From: Christiangramia sabulilitoris
GTDB taxonomy: Bacteria; Bacteroidota; Bacteroidia; Flavobacteriales; Flavobacteriaceae
DNA: 64,000 nucleotides
NCBI RefSeq assembly: GCF_007050985.1
Contig: NZ_VHSF01000003.1
Coordinates: 124,001 to 188,000, forward strand
Direction of reading: 5' to 3'
Positions 1 through 8,208 of the stretch are shown here, piece after piece. The notes under the pieces were generated by a model. The model was not told the DNA's origin. It did no database searches and saw nothing but the letters and a program-made list of their open reading frames with translations. The position numbers were made by a program, and so were the translations under genes. Numbering within the stretch: the stretch's first letter is position 1; each line of letters starts with the position of its first letter.

Positions 1-358
1 GATCTATTCCATAATCCATCAATTCTTTGATCTCATCTGGAAGGATCACTCCACCTCCACCACCGAAGATCTTAATATGCCCGGCTCCTTTTTCATTCAA
101 AAGGTCAAACATATATTTAAAATATTCGGTGTGCCCTCCCTGATAAGAGGTCATGGCGATGGCCTGGGCATCCTCCTGGATCGCACAATTCACCACTTCT
201 TCCACACTACGGTCATGCCCAAGGTGGATCACTTCAACTCCGGTAGCCTGGATGATACGGCGCATAATATTTATAGCTGCATCGTGGCCGTCAAAAAGGG
301 AAGCTGCGGTTACAATTCTTATTTTATTTTCAGGTTTATAAGGGGTTTGTTGTTCCAT
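1..358 (-). CDS. IcmF-type fused acyl-CoA mutase, N-terminal B12-binding part (cut by window edge)
   Basis: This is the first 119 codons of a minus-strand gene whose ATG is at 356-358. The N-terminus reads [20 protein letters not shown], followed by [25 protein letters not shown], a TSYQGGH segment and the glycine stretch [11 protein letters not shown]. These are the N-terminal cobalamin-binding domain of the fused isobutyryl-CoA mutase family (IcmF), in which the B12 domain comes first, followed by a MeaI-like GTPase chaperone and the mutase barrel. The B12 histidine sits in DGHDAA, with Ala where the classic DxHxxG motif has Gly, as is usual in IcmF. The family interconverts branched and linear acyl-CoAs (for example isobutyryl- and butyryl-CoA) in the cytoplasm. 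The rest of the protein lies outside the window, so GTPase and mutase domains are inferred. A plain methylmalonyl-CoA mutase large subunit is less likely because there the B12 domain is C-terminal. Confidence 0.85.
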   Translation of the reverse strand, partial: MEQQTPYKPENKIRIVTAASLFDGHDAAINIMRRIIQATGVEVIHLGHDRSVEEVVNCAIQEDAQAIAMTSYQGGHTEYFKYMFDLLNEKGAGHIKIFGGGGGVILPDEIKELMDYGID

Positions 359-501
359 TTCTAATTCTTAGGGATTTTAAGAGCCGCAATTTACGAAAAT
401 TGTAAATTTTTCAAGGCTTTCTTCACAATAGTATAAATTTCTATGAAGCATGATATGAAGTGAGGTCATTTGTTTAATTTTAAAAGAACAAAAAGCATAG
501 C

Positions 502-1353
502 ATGGCTAAAATCACTCTGCTAATTCATTGCGCGGACACCTCCGGGATCATAGCCTCTGTCACTTCATTTTTTCATTCCCATAAAGGTAATATAATCTAT
601 ATCGATCAATATGTAGATAACGAGAACAAAACCTTCTTTATGCGTCTGGAATGCGAATTTCAATATGAAATTAAGTTGAATGAATTGAAGAATAAATTTG
701 AATACGAAATTGGCACTCCATATAATATGGTCTGGCAGTTGTTTAGTAGTGATACCAGGTTGAGAATGGCAATTTTCGTTTCTAAATATGATCATTGTCT
801 TTATGATATTTTAAGCAGGTACAAATCCGGTGAATTAAGCCTGGATATCCCTATGATTATTAGCAATCATGAAGATCTTAAGCATGTAGCCGAGAATTTT
901 GATATTCCGTTTTACCATATACCCGTCCAGAATGGAGAGAAGAACATAGCCGAACGTGAACAGCTTGAATTACTGGAACAGGAGAAAATAGACTTTATAG
1001 TTCTGGCCAGGTATATGCAAATTGTTTCGACCAGAATGATCGATAAGTATCCGAACAGGATTATTAATATTCATCATTCATTTCTACCCGCCTTTGCCGG
1101 GGCCAAACCATATCATTTCGCTTATAAACGCGGGGTAAAGATCATCGGGGCAACCTGTCATTATGTTACAGATGAGTTAGATGCCGGACCGATCATCGAA
1201 CAGGATATTGCGCGAATTTCACATAGCCATGCGGTAAGGGATCTTATTTTGAAAGGAAGGGACCTTGAAAAAATAGTTCTTGCCCGCGGAATTAAACTAC
1301 ATCTTGAAAGAAAAACCATGGTTTATGATAACCGGGTTATAGTTTTTACCTGA
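502..1353 (+). CDS. purU: Formyltetrahydrofolate deformylase
   Basis: The 283-residue protein has the PurU layout: an N-terminal ACT domain (about 1-80, starting MAKITLLIHCADTSGIIASV) and a C-terminal formyltransferase fold (about 88-283). The family's Asn-His-Asp catalytic triad is visible as N189 and H191 in NIHHSFLP and D227 in DELDAGPIIEQD. The enzyme hydrolyses 10-formyl-THF to formate and THF in the cytoplasm, balancing one-carbon pools and supplying formate for purine synthesis. Length is normal for the family. The gene stands alone, divergent from the IcmF gene across about 140 bp. The start codon is ATG, and the ACT domain begins immediately after it, so no upstream start is needed. 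Confidence 0.95.
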   Translation: MAKITLLIHCADTSGIIASVTSFFHSHKGNIIYIDQYVDNENKTFFMRLECEFQYEIKLNELKNKFEYEIGTPYNMVWQLFSSDTRLRMAIFVSKYDHCLYDILSRYKSGELSLDIPMIISNHEDLKHVAENFDIPFYHIPVQNGEKNIAEREQLELLEQEKIDFIVLARYMQIVSTRMIDKYPNRIINIHHSFLPAFAGAKPYHFAYKRGVKIIGATCHYVTDELDAGPIIEQDIARISHSHAVRDLILKGRDLEKIVLARGIKLHLERKTMVYDNRVIVFT

Positions 1354-1454
1354 ATTGTGTCAACACCATTAAATTCCTCGGTTTTAGGTTTATTATAACT
1401 TTTATCAAACCGGGAATTTACTTTTTGCTTTTATATTTGAAGAAACTACTATTC

Positions 1455-2159
1455 ATGAAAAAGCTTACCGTCCTTTTTGCGATCCTGCTATTCTCTTCCT
1501 GCGCTGAATTACAACAAATTGCCACGCAATTACCTAATGGATACGGTGTATCTGATAGTGAAATAGGCTCTGGCCTGAAACAGGCATTGCAGTTTGGGAT
1601 AGACAAGGAGGTTAGCAGCTTAGCCAGAGAAGATGGTTTCTTTAAAAATGAACTGGTACGTATTGGGCTTCCGCCAGAATTGCAAAAGGTGGATAAAACC
1701 CTGAGAGATGTTGGCCTTGATGCCCTTGCCGATAAAGGAATAAAGGTTTTGAATCGTGCAGCGGAAGATGCTGTAAGCGAAGCGATTCCGGTGTTCGTGG
1801 ACGCAGTGAAAGGTATTAGCTTCACAGATGCGCGTAATATCCTTTTAGGAGCAGATAATGCCGCCACGGTATATCTTTCCTCCAGAACAGAAAAAGAGCT
1901 TTATGCCAGGTTCAATCCTATTATTACAAATTCGTTAGATAAGGTTGGCGCTACCCAGGTCTGGAAAAGTATAATTCAAAAATATAATTCGCTTCCTATT
2001 ACCTCCAATGTAAATCCAGATCTACCAGATTACGTTACAAATCAGGCACTGGATGGAGTGTATGTTATGATCGCACAGGAAGAAAGGGACATTAGAAACA
2101 GTATTTCAGCGAGAACCACCGACCTCCTAAGAAAGGTTTTTGCATTACAGGACAATTAA
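1455..2159 (+). CDS. DUF4197 family lipoprotein
   Basis: A 234-residue protein with a lipoprotein signal peptide: MKKLTVLFAILLFSSC with the lipobox cysteine at residue 16. An in-frame start ten codons upstream (1425) would push the signal peptide inward, so the ATG at 1455 is preferred. The mature part is helical and matches what I know of DUF4197: an N-terminal GLKQALQFGIDKEVSSL segment, VDAVKGISFTDARNILLG in the middle and YDQ-like helical repeats to the end. The family is widespread in Proteobacteria and Bacteroidota and has no established function; it is expected to sit in the periplasm anchored to a membrane. No operon partner is visible. Confidence 0.8.
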   Translation: MKKLTVLFAILLFSSCAELQQIATQLPNGYGVSDSEIGSGLKQALQFGIDKEVSSLAREDGFFKNELVRIGLPPELQKVDKTLRDVGLDALADKGIKVLNRAAEDAVSEAIPVFVDAVKGISFTDARNILLGADNAATVYLSSRTEKELYARFNPIITNSLDKVGATQVWKSIIQKYNSLPITSNVNPDLPDYVTNQALDGVYVMIAQEERDIRNSISARTTDLLRKVFALQDN

Positions 2160-2264
2160 GATTATTCTTACATCGCCTAAAATTTTAACAATTCTTTCCT
2201 GATATCAATACTATTTTAAAAAAAACTTAACTACCCGTTATTAATCTATATAGTTAGTGCTCCT

Positions 2265-2272
2265 TAGCTTTG
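2265..2272 (+). promoter_or_regulatory. -7 promoter element (TAGCTTTG)
   Basis: The sequence matches the Bacteroidota -7 consensus TAnnTTTG and lies 43 bp before the ATG of the small Lacal_2735 gene. No clear TTG -33 element is seen at the usual distance, so this is a motif match only. Confidence 0.4.
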
Positions 2273-2315
2273 CTTAGTAAGACTGATAGGTGTTGATGGA
2301 TAGATTATAATTTTT

Positions 2316-2513
2316 ATGTTTAGAATATTCGAGAATAAAACCCGTGAAGAGTTGCTTTGTGAAAAGTACTCCAGATTAATGCAGAGATCTTATAAGATAG
2401 CATTAATAGATAAAAAAAAGAGTGACCAGTTAAATTTAAGAGCCCGAAAGATATTGGCCGAACTAAAGCGTATGAATTGCAGCCTGGTAGAAGCTAGGCG
2501 TGAAATTGCGTGA
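2316..2513 (+). CDS. Lacal_2735 family small protein
   Basis: A 65-residue, charged, mostly helical protein starting MFRIFENKTREELLCEKYSR and ending in SLVEARREIA. Its pattern (MF.xF..K...E.L..KY..Lm..s...s...r..sd....A..i...i) matches the flavobacterial small-protein family named Lacal_2735, which has no known function. There is no signal peptide or membrane segment. Basic and acidic residues alternate, which suggests a helical hairpin. The gene has its own -7 element upstream. Its last 20 bp overlap the end of the convergent metal-binding-protein gene, so the two transcripts are antisense at their 3' ends. Family assignment is from memory of the pattern. Confidence 0.7.
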   Translation: MFRIFENKTREELLCEKYSRLMQRSYKIALIDKKKSDQLNLRARKILAELKRMNCSLVEARREIA

Positions 2514-3267
2514 AATATTTCATCGCTTTTAAAAGCCGGCTGCCATACCAGCTAAAATATTCCCCATTTACGATCTTGGTTTTAAAACCATATTTTTCAA
2601 AATCTACTTTATGTTTTTCTTCAAAGGGAAAAGGTTCAGAAGAAAGTAGGCATAAATCTATATCCTTACCAGATAACTGCTTAAGACTTGTTTCAGGATA
2701 TCTTTCGTCAGAAAATATATTGCTGAAATTATTCAGTTTAAGCATGTCATCGATAAAAGTTCCTTTTCCGGCAACCATAAATGGATCCTTCCAGATAAAG
2801 TAAGCCACCTTCTTATTTTCAGAATTTTTAACCAATTCTCTAAGCGTCTTCTCTTTTTTCTGAATTGCCTGCACCATGGTCTTGGCTAATTCCTCACATT
2901 CGAAAATCATCCCGTAATCCAGCATCAGATCGTAGGCATCTGCAAGCGTAGCAACATTGGATACGTGCACCGGCGCTATTTTCTCCAGTTCCTCGACCAT
3001 GGATTTCGTGTTTTCTTCTTTATTACAGAGAATGATATCTGGTTTAAGCTCCTTGACTTTGCGAAGGTTTACTTTTTTGGTTCCCCCAACCCTATTTTTT
3101 GTATTTTTCAGGTTGGCGGGATGAACACAATAGTGCGTAATACCAACCAGCGAACTTTCCAATCCCAGGTCTACGATTAATTCGGTTTGACTGGGGACCA
3201 GCGAAATAATCCTGGAAGGAGTTTTCTTCAGTTCAATTGTTCGGCCTAACTGATCCTGAATTTCCAT
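2494..3267 (-). CDS. Helical-backbone metal receptor (BtuF/cobalamin-type substrate-binding protein)
   Basis: A 257-residue protein of the periplasmic-binding-protein class III fold: the first half carries RIISLVPSQTELIVDLGL and VGGTKKVNLRKVKELKPDIIL, and the second half is joined by a long helix (about 120-150). This is the BtuF/FepB-like family that captures cobalamin or iron chelates. There is no obvious signal peptide or lipobox: the protein starts MEIQDQLGRTIELKKTPSR, directly in the domain. Many flavobacterial orthologues share this, so it may be cytoplasmic or poorly exported. It is followed nine bases upstream by pyrF on the same strand, with no transporter genes alongside. Cobalamin is a guess from the family name; the ligand cannot be told from sequence. 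Confidence 0.75.
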   Translation of the reverse strand: MEIQDQLGRTIELKKTPSRIISLVPSQTELIVDLGLESSLVGITHYCVHPANLKNTKNRVGGTKKVNLRKVKELKPDIILCNKEENTKSMVEELEKIAPVHVSNVATLADAYDLMLDYGMIFECEELAKTMVQAIQKKEKTLRELVKNSENKKVAYFIWKDPFMVAGKGTFIDDMLKLNNFSNIFSDERYPETSLKQLSGKDIDLCLLSSEPFPFEEKHKVDFEKYGFKTKIVNGEYFSWYGSRLLKAMKYFTQFHA

Positions 3268-3276
3268 CGTAACGAA

Positions 3277-4095
3277 TTATAGTTTATCCAGCTCTTCGGC
3301 CATCTGGTTTTGCATGGCTTCAGCTTTGGCCCCGGCGATCTCGGCAAAATTGGAGGAATCTGAAGCATAAATGATCTTTCGGGAAGAATTTACAAGTAAA
3401 CCAACATTCTTAGTTATCCCATATTTGCACACCTCTTCTAGGCTTCCTCCCTGTGCGCCGACACCGGGAACTAACAGGAAATTCTCAGGAATGATCCTAC
3501 GTATATCTGCCAGGTATTCGGCCTTGGTGGCACCTACCACATACATCAGATTTTCAGAATTCTGCCAGCCTTTCGAGGTCTCGATCACTTTCTTATACAA
3601 TTCATCTTCCCCGTTCTTTAAGGTTTGAAAATCGAAAGCACCTTCATTTGAAGTAAGGGCCAGTAAGATCGTATGCTTATTAGTGAATTCCAGGAATGGT
3701 TCTACTGAATCTTTACCCATATATGGAGCAACTGTAATCGAATCGAAGCCGAGATCTTCGAAAAAAGCTTTGGCATACATACGTGAAGTATTGCCAATAT
3801 CACCCCTTTTCGCGTCGGCGATTGTATAGATTTCGGGATATTCAGAATGCAGGTAGTCGATCGTTTTTTTCAGGGCTTTCCAGCCATCAGCGCCTATAGC
3901 TTCATAAAAGGCAATGTTGGGTTTATAAGCCACACAATATTTATGTGTGGCATCGATAATCGCCTTATTAAAACTGAATACAGGATCTTTTTCTGATAGT
4001 AAATAGGTAGGGATCTTTTCCAGGTCTGTATCCAGACCTACGCATAAGAAAGATCGCTTTTTAAAAATCTGCTCCGTAAGTTCCTGTGAAGTCAT
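3277..4095 (-). CDS. pyrF: Orotidine 5'-phosphate decarboxylase
   Basis: A 272-residue type 2 OMP decarboxylase that converts OMP to UMP in the last step of pyrimidine synthesis. The catalytic Asp-Lys-Asp set is in [11 protein letters not shown] (D94, K96, D99). The phosphate-binding loop appears as [14 protein letters not shown] near residue 210, and [16 protein letters not shown] follows. Length fits the longer PyrF2 group found in Bacteroidota, Actinobacteria and Myxococcus rather than the 230-residue E. coli form. It reads in the same direction as prfA, separated from it by an intrinsic terminator, and lies nine bases ahead of the metal-binding-protein gene, with which it may be co-transcribed. 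Confidence 0.95.
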   Translation of the reverse strand: MTSQELTEQIFKKRSFLCVGLDTDLEKIPTYLLSEKDPVFSFNKAIIDATHKYCVAYKPNIAFYEAIGADGWKALKKTIDYLHSEYPEIYTIADAKRGDIGNTSRMYAKAFFEDLGFDSITVAPYMGKDSVEPFLEFTNKHTILLALTSNEGAFDFQTLKNGEDELYKKVIETSKGWQNSENLMYVVGATKAEYLADIRRIIPENFLLVPGVGAQGGSLEEVCKYGITKNVGLLVNSSRKIIYASDSSNFAEIAGAKAEAMQNQMAEELDKL

Positions 4096-4156
4096 ATTAT
4101 AATATTTCGATTGTCATTTGTAACCACCAGGAATTAAATAATGCTTCTGATGTTAC

Positions 4157-4190
4157 ATAAAAAAATCCCCTGGCCACAACCAGGGGATTA
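4157..4190 (-). terminator. Intrinsic terminator after prfA
   Basis: A hairpin with arms AATCCCCTGG and CCAGGGGATT followed, on the minus strand, by a run of seven T. It lies just past the prfA stop codon and before pyrF. Confidence 0.85.
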
Positions 4191-4201
4191 AAATATTCTG
4201 T

Positions 4202-5278
4202 TTAAAGTATATCTGAGTTTTCTTTCAGCTTCTCTGTATTCTCAGCTAATTGTAACTCGTCGATGATCTTCTGGATATCACCATTGATGATATTTGAAAG
4301 ATCGTATAAGGTGAGATTGATCCTGTGATCTGTCACCCTGCTCTGCGCATAGTTATAGGTTCTAATCTTGGCACTACGGTCCCCACTGGAAACCATTGAA
4401 TTTCGCTTTGCGGCATCGGCCTCCATCTTTTTGGCCAGTTCCATTTCGTACAATCTCGAACGTAATACGCGGAATGCTTTCTCCTTGTTCTTATGCTGAG
4501 ATTTCTGATCCTGACACTGCGCCACCAAACCTGTAGGTTCGTGAGTAAGCCTTACTGCAGAATAGGTCGTGTTTACCGACTGTCCACCGGGACCGGAAGA
4601 ACAGAAATAATCTATTCTTACATCCTTTGGATCTATCTGCACGTCAAATTCTTCAGCCTCAGGAAGTACCATAACCGTAGCGGCCGAGGTATGTACTCTA
4701 CCCTGGGTTTCAGTTTGAGGAACTCTTTGTACACGGTGAACACCGGCCTCAAATTTCATAGTTCCATATACATCCTCTCCAGAGATTTCGAAGATCATCT
4801 CTTTAAATCCACCACTGGTTCCTTCGCTAAAATCAACGATGTTATGGCTCCAGCCTCTGCTTTCCACATATTTGGTATACATGCGGTACAGATCTCCTGC
4901 AAAAATACTGGCTTCATCACCACCGGTACCGGCACGAATTTCCATCACAACATTCTTCCCGTCCTCAGGATCTTTAGGAATAAGCATCATCCTTATCTTA
5001 TCCTCAAGTTCAGGCAATTGTGCTTTTGCTTCTTCCAGTTGCAGTTTGGCCATATCGGTCATTTCAGGATCACTCCCGTCTGCAATGATCTCTTCGGCTT
5101 CCTGGATATTATCGGTCAAGCTGATGTATTTCTCACGCTCATCCATCAGGGCTCTTAGGTCCTTGTACTCTTTATTTAATTCAATATATCGCTTCTGGTC
5201 TGAAATTACATCCGGCTGAATAATCAAATCGTTCACCTCATCAAACCGCTGTTTTACGATATTAAGTCTCTCAATCAT
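4202..5278 (-). CDS. prfA: Peptide chain release factor 1
   Basis: A 358-residue class I release factor that reads UAA and UAG and triggers peptidyl-tRNA hydrolysis on the ribosome. The GGQ motif is at residues 231-233 ([10 protein letters not shown]), and the codon-reading tripeptide is P187-Q188-T189 in [19 protein letters not shown], the RF1-type PxT rather than the SPF of RF2. Length and all domains are normal. A -7 promoter element (TAAATTTG on the minus strand) lies about 25 bp upstream of the ATG, and an intrinsic terminator follows the gene, so it looks like a single-gene transcript. No prmC methyltransferase gene is adjacent, unlike in E. coli. Confidence 0.97.
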   Translation of the reverse strand: MIERLNIVKQRFDEVNDLIIQPDVISDQKRYIELNKEYKDLRALMDEREKYISLTDNIQEAEEIIADGSDPEMTDMAKLQLEEAKAQLPELEDKIRMMLIPKDPEDGKNVVMEIRAGTGGDEASIFAGDLYRMYTKYVESRGWSHNIVDFSEGTSGGFKEMIFEISGEDVYGTMKFEAGVHRVQRVPQTETQGRVHTSAATVMVLPEAEEFDVQIDPKDVRIDYFCSSGPGGQSVNTTYSAVRLTHEPTGLVAQCQDQKSQHKNKEKAFRVLRSRLYEMELAKKMEADAAKRNSMVSSGDRSAKIRTYNYAQSRVTDHRINLTLYDLSNIINGDIQKIIDELQLAENTEKLKENSDIL

Positions 5279-5302
5279 ATATTACTACTGAATTTAGGAA
5301 AG

Positions 5303-5310
5303 CAAATTTA
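5303..5310 (-). promoter_or_regulatory. -7 promoter element for prfA (TAAATTTG)
   Basis: On the minus strand the octamer fits TAnnTTTG and lies 25 bp before the prfA ATG. No convincing -33 element accompanies it. Confidence 0.4.
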
Positions 5311-5341
5311 CGATATTTTGCCTGAAATTTCAGAGAAAGCT

Positions 5342-6040
5342 TTAAAGGCTTTCTAATTGGGGAACTGCCCTCCGGCGACCCGCAAATCTGCTAAATTTAA
5401 TTAGCCCCGCTAAACCCAGAATATAGAAAATCCTGTCTGGATAATAAAATTCATAAAACTCAAGGTAATAAGCTATAAAAGAAGTTATATCTGAAAATAC
5501 GAGAAAAAGTGCTGCAGCAGCAAAGAAAAATGACGGCTCATCTGAATACCGGTTGTTATATGAGATGGCAGCGATCAATAAGGCCAGCATGGTGATACCA
5601 TATGCATAGAAAAGTACATTCATATAAGGATAGTCAAATTTCGCCGGTATCATATCTACCAGGAACACCAGCATTACCAGGTTAACACCAAAAACAAGTA
5701 AAAAAACAAACCTTTGGAAAAGGCTGCTTTTAAGATTCCGTATTTGAGGAAAAACAGTTGAAACCAGCAGAAGATAAGCCACGATCCTCAAGATAAAAGT
5801 AACTGAGCTAGCGAGGGAATTTTCATAAAAGAAAAGCAGGATATCTGAAAATAGCAGGAAAGAAAAAGCAACTAAGATCTTCATGTTTCTCCTACCCCGG
5901 CCAATCGACAGAGTGAAAAATATCAAGGTGGTAATTAGACGGGCCCATCTGCCCGCGTCAAGATCAAACAAGTAGGTGACGATGCAATTAACGAGGATTA
6001 GCACCAGCGTAATTGCTGGAATTAAATTTTTTGATAACAT
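5342..6040 (-). CDS. Multi-pass membrane protein, possibly YhhN/TMEM86-like (paralogue A)
   Basis: A 232-residue protein with about seven or eight hydrophobic helices from the N-terminus (LIPAITLVLILVNCIVTYLF) to GLAGLIKFSRF near the C-terminus. Two acidic positions in helices, FSDILLFFY and FLVFSDITSFIAYY, and a terminal YYPDRIFYILGL segment resemble the layout of the YhhN/lysoplasmalogenase family (paired SD motifs), but the match is weak and no function should be assumed. The next gene on the same strand encodes a paralogue of exactly the same length (232 aa), sharing the order FY.xG...LA..A.S..NRY, (F/L)SDI and YYLEF..FYY.DR. The C-terminal tail is short and basic. Confidence 0.6.
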   Translation of the reverse strand: MLSKNLIPAITLVLILVNCIVTYLFDLDAGRWARLITTLIFFTLSIGRGRRNMKILVAFSFLLFSDILLFFYENSLASSVTFILRIVAYLLLVSTVFPQIRNLKSSLFQRFVFLLVFGVNLVMLVFLVDMIPAKFDYPYMNVLFYAYGITMLALLIAAISYNNRYSDEPSFFFAAAALFLVFSDITSFIAYYLEFYEFYYPDRIFYILGLAGLIKFSRFAGRRRAVPQLESL

Positions 6041-6118
6041 CCTATTTTGGTTGGTTGGCCGATATTTACGAAAAACAACCTCGATTGGATTGATAAATTT
6101 TCAAATTCCTGAAATCAC

Positions 6119-6817
6119 CTAAAATTCGCCGGGCTTTAACTGAAACTTATTTTTAGCGAACTTTATTTCCCTGGCCAATAGAACCAAAGCTCCCAGGGCA
6201 CATATATTACAGAACCTATCGAAATAATAAAAAACATCAAATTCCAGGTAATAGGCATTGTAATAAAAAATATCAGACAAGACAAAACCAATAGTAACTA
6301 AAACCAGGTAGAGGCTTTGTTTATTGGCATACCGGTTTAGAAAGGAGATCGACACTGCAACCACCGCCAGTGAAATCATTCCCAGGGTATAAAATAAGAT
6401 AAGGAACCAGGGGTCACGGTCTGCCTCTGGCAAAGACCCTGCCATATCATTTAGTAAATAAAGATCCAAGGCTATCGTAGCAGTAGCTATAACGATGGTC
6501 ACTACATTCAATTTTAATTTTTGAAGATATTGCGAAACTAAAAGAATGAGAAACAAATACGCCAGGATACGTGAGACGTATACTATTTTTTTTAAAATTG
6601 GAATTTCGTAATAAACGAGGAGTCCATCGCAAAGGACCAACAATAGAAAAACAAGTAATAACCTGTAATTAGATAAATAATTGCGCAGAAAAAGCCCAGC
6701 CAGAATTAACGTCGCTCCAAATCTGAACCACCGGTCTGATTGATGGTCCAGATTATAAATAGCCAGAAAGTTGGTCATGATAAGTAAACTCATCAGTAGG
6801 GTAAACCAAAATCTCAT
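6119..6817 (-). CDS. Multi-pass membrane protein, possibly YhhN/TMEM86-like (paralogue B)
   Basis: A 232-residue integral membrane protein, tandem paralogue of the gene 78 bp downstream of it. Helices run through the whole length, with the conserved pieces FYTLGMISLAVVAVS, LNRYANKQSLY, VLSDIFYYNAYYLEF and YYFDRF lining up with the neighbour. In place of the neighbour's first SD motif it has LLLVLCDGLLVYYE. A YhhN-like fold is possible because acidic residues lie in the same helices, but I cannot confirm it. Both genes are read leftwards and may form one transcript. No partner gene hints at a pathway. Confidence 0.6.
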   Translation of the reverse strand: MRFWFTLLMSLLIMTNFLAIYNLDHQSDRWFRFGATLILAGLFLRNYLSNYRLLLVFLLLVLCDGLLVYYEIPILKKIVYVSRILAYLFLILLVSQYLQKLKLNVVTIVIATATIALDLYLLNDMAGSLPEADRDPWFLILFYTLGMISLAVVAVSISFLNRYANKQSLYLVLVTIGFVLSDIFYYNAYYLEFDVFYYFDRFCNICALGALVLLAREIKFAKNKFQLKPGEF

Positions 6818-6899
6818 TCCTTGTATGCTTAAGTACTAAAAGTATCGCAATTAATTTGCCGGTTTTAACGATTATAGGTCAATTATTGCCGGATATCAA

Positions 6900-8081
6900 T
6901 TAATCGTAATTAAATATTCCGTGATCGCTCTTGATCGTTAATTTTTTAGTTTCAGAAGCTTCCACCCGACCCACTATTTTCGCGGCCACATTAAAAGATT
7001 CAGATATCTCTATGATCTTTTCAGCCAGGTCTTCATCTACATAAAGCTCCATTCTATGCCCCATATTAAAAACCTGGTACATCTCTTTCCAGTCTGTTTT
7101 ACTTTCCTTCTGGATGAGTTTAAAAAGTGGCGGAGTCTCAAATAAATCATCTTTGATAACATGCAGGTCACCTATAAAATGCAAAATTTTAGTCTGAGCA
7201 CCACCGCTACAATGCACCATCCCATGGATCTTATCTGCACCAATTTCATTCAGGATCTTTTTGATGACCGGGGCATACGTCCTGGTTGGTGACAGCACCA
7301 GTTTCCCGGCATCGATCGGCGAGTTCTCAACCTCATCAGTAAGCTTTTTAGTTCCTGAATAAATAAGATCTTCAGGAATTGAGCTATCAAAACTTTCAGG
7401 ATAGTTCTTTGCAAGGACTTTGGAAAAAACGTCATGCCGAGCCGAGGTCAGGCCATTACTGCCCATTCCCCCGTTGTATTCCCTTTCATAAGTAGCCTGG
7501 CCAAAAGACGCCAGACCAACGATCACATTTCCGGGTTTGATATTTGCGTTATTAATGACCTCCGCTTTCTTCATTCTCGCGGTTACCGTAGAATCAACAA
7601 TGATCGTTCTAACCAGGTCACCCACATCTGCCGTTTCGCCACCGGTTGAATGAATTTCAACCCCAAAATCCTTCAATTCTGAAATCAGTTCTTCGGTACC
7701 GTTTATAATAGCCGAAATAACTTCTCCGGGAATAAGATTTTTATTCCGTCCTATAGTAGATGAAAGCAGGATATTATCTGTAGCGCCTACACAAAGCAGG
7801 TCATCTATATTCATGATCAAGGCATCCTGGGCTATTCCTTTCCAGACAGAAATATCCCCCGTTTCCTTCCAGTACATATAGGCCAGGGAAGATTTAGTAC
7901 CTGCACCATCGGCATGCATGATCAAACAGTGATCGTCGCTTCCGGTTAGATGATCTGGCACGATCTTGCAGAATGCCTTCGGAAAAAGGCCTTTATCCAC
8001 ATTTTTGATCGCGTTATGCACATCTTCTTTTCCCGCGGAAACACCACGTCCTGAATATCGCTTACTTACTTCTTTACTCAT
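6900..8081 (-). CDS. purM: Phosphoribosylformylglycinamidine cyclo-ligase (AIR synthetase)
   Basis: A 393-residue PurM that closes FGAM to AIR using ATP in purine synthesis. It begins MSKEVSKRYSGRGVSAGKED, and carries the ADGAGTKSSLAYMYW, MNIDDLLCVGA and HSTGGETADVGDLVRT motifs of the PurM/PurL ATPase superfamily, then GLASFGQATYEREYNGGMGSN and FNMGHRMELYV in the C-terminal domain. It is about 45 residues longer than E. coli PurM, as is typical of Bacteroidota. A good -7 element (TATCTTTG) lies 20 bp upstream, and a terminator separates it from glnN, so it has its own promoter. Confidence 0.93.
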   Translation of the reverse strand: MSKEVSKRYSGRGVSAGKEDVHNAIKNVDKGLFPKAFCKIVPDHLTGSDDHCLIMHADGAGTKSSLAYMYWKETGDISVWKGIAQDALIMNIDDLLCVGATDNILLSSTIGRNKNLIPGEVISAIINGTEELISELKDFGVEIHSTGGETADVGDLVRTIIVDSTVTARMKKAEVINNANIKPGNVIVGLASFGQATYEREYNGGMGSNGLTSARHDVFSKVLAKNYPESFDSSIPEDLIYSGTKKLTDEVENSPIDAGKLVLSPTRTYAPVIKKILNEIGADKIHGMVHCSGGAQTKILHFIGDLHVIKDDLFETPPLFKLIQKESKTDWKEMYQVFNMGHRMELYVDEDLAEKIIEISESFNVAAKIVGRVEASETKKLTIKSDHGIFNYD

Positions 8082-8101
8082 GAGGTTTTACTTAGAGTTT
8101 T

Positions 8102-8109
8102 CAAAGATA
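8102..8109 (-). promoter_or_regulatory. -7 promoter element for purM (TATCTTTG)
   Basis: A textbook TAnnTTTG octamer on the minus strand, 20 bp before the purM ATG, between that gene and the glnN terminator. Confidence 0.5.
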
Positions 8110-8150
8110 AATAGTTTAAACACTTCTAATAAATAATAAAAGAATTAAAT

Positions 8151-8183
8151 AAAAAAAGCCACGCGTAGGGAGCGTGGCTTTTT
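8151..8183 (-). terminator. Intrinsic terminator after glnN
   Basis: Arms AAAAGCCACGC and GCGTGGCTTTT around a seven-base loop, with T-runs on both strands. It sits 25 bp past the glnN stop and ends that transcript before purM. Confidence 0.85.
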
Positions 8184-8208
8184 GCAGATGACTTCGTTTA
8201 ACAGAATG

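Noticed and set aside
77-364. Plus-strand frame of 95 codons at the left edge
   Set aside because: It is a shadow of the IcmF B12-binding domain, which is clearly coded on the minus strand.
4493-5158. Plus-strand frame of 221 codons inside prfA
   Set aside because: Antisense shadow of a highly conserved release-factor gene; no family features.
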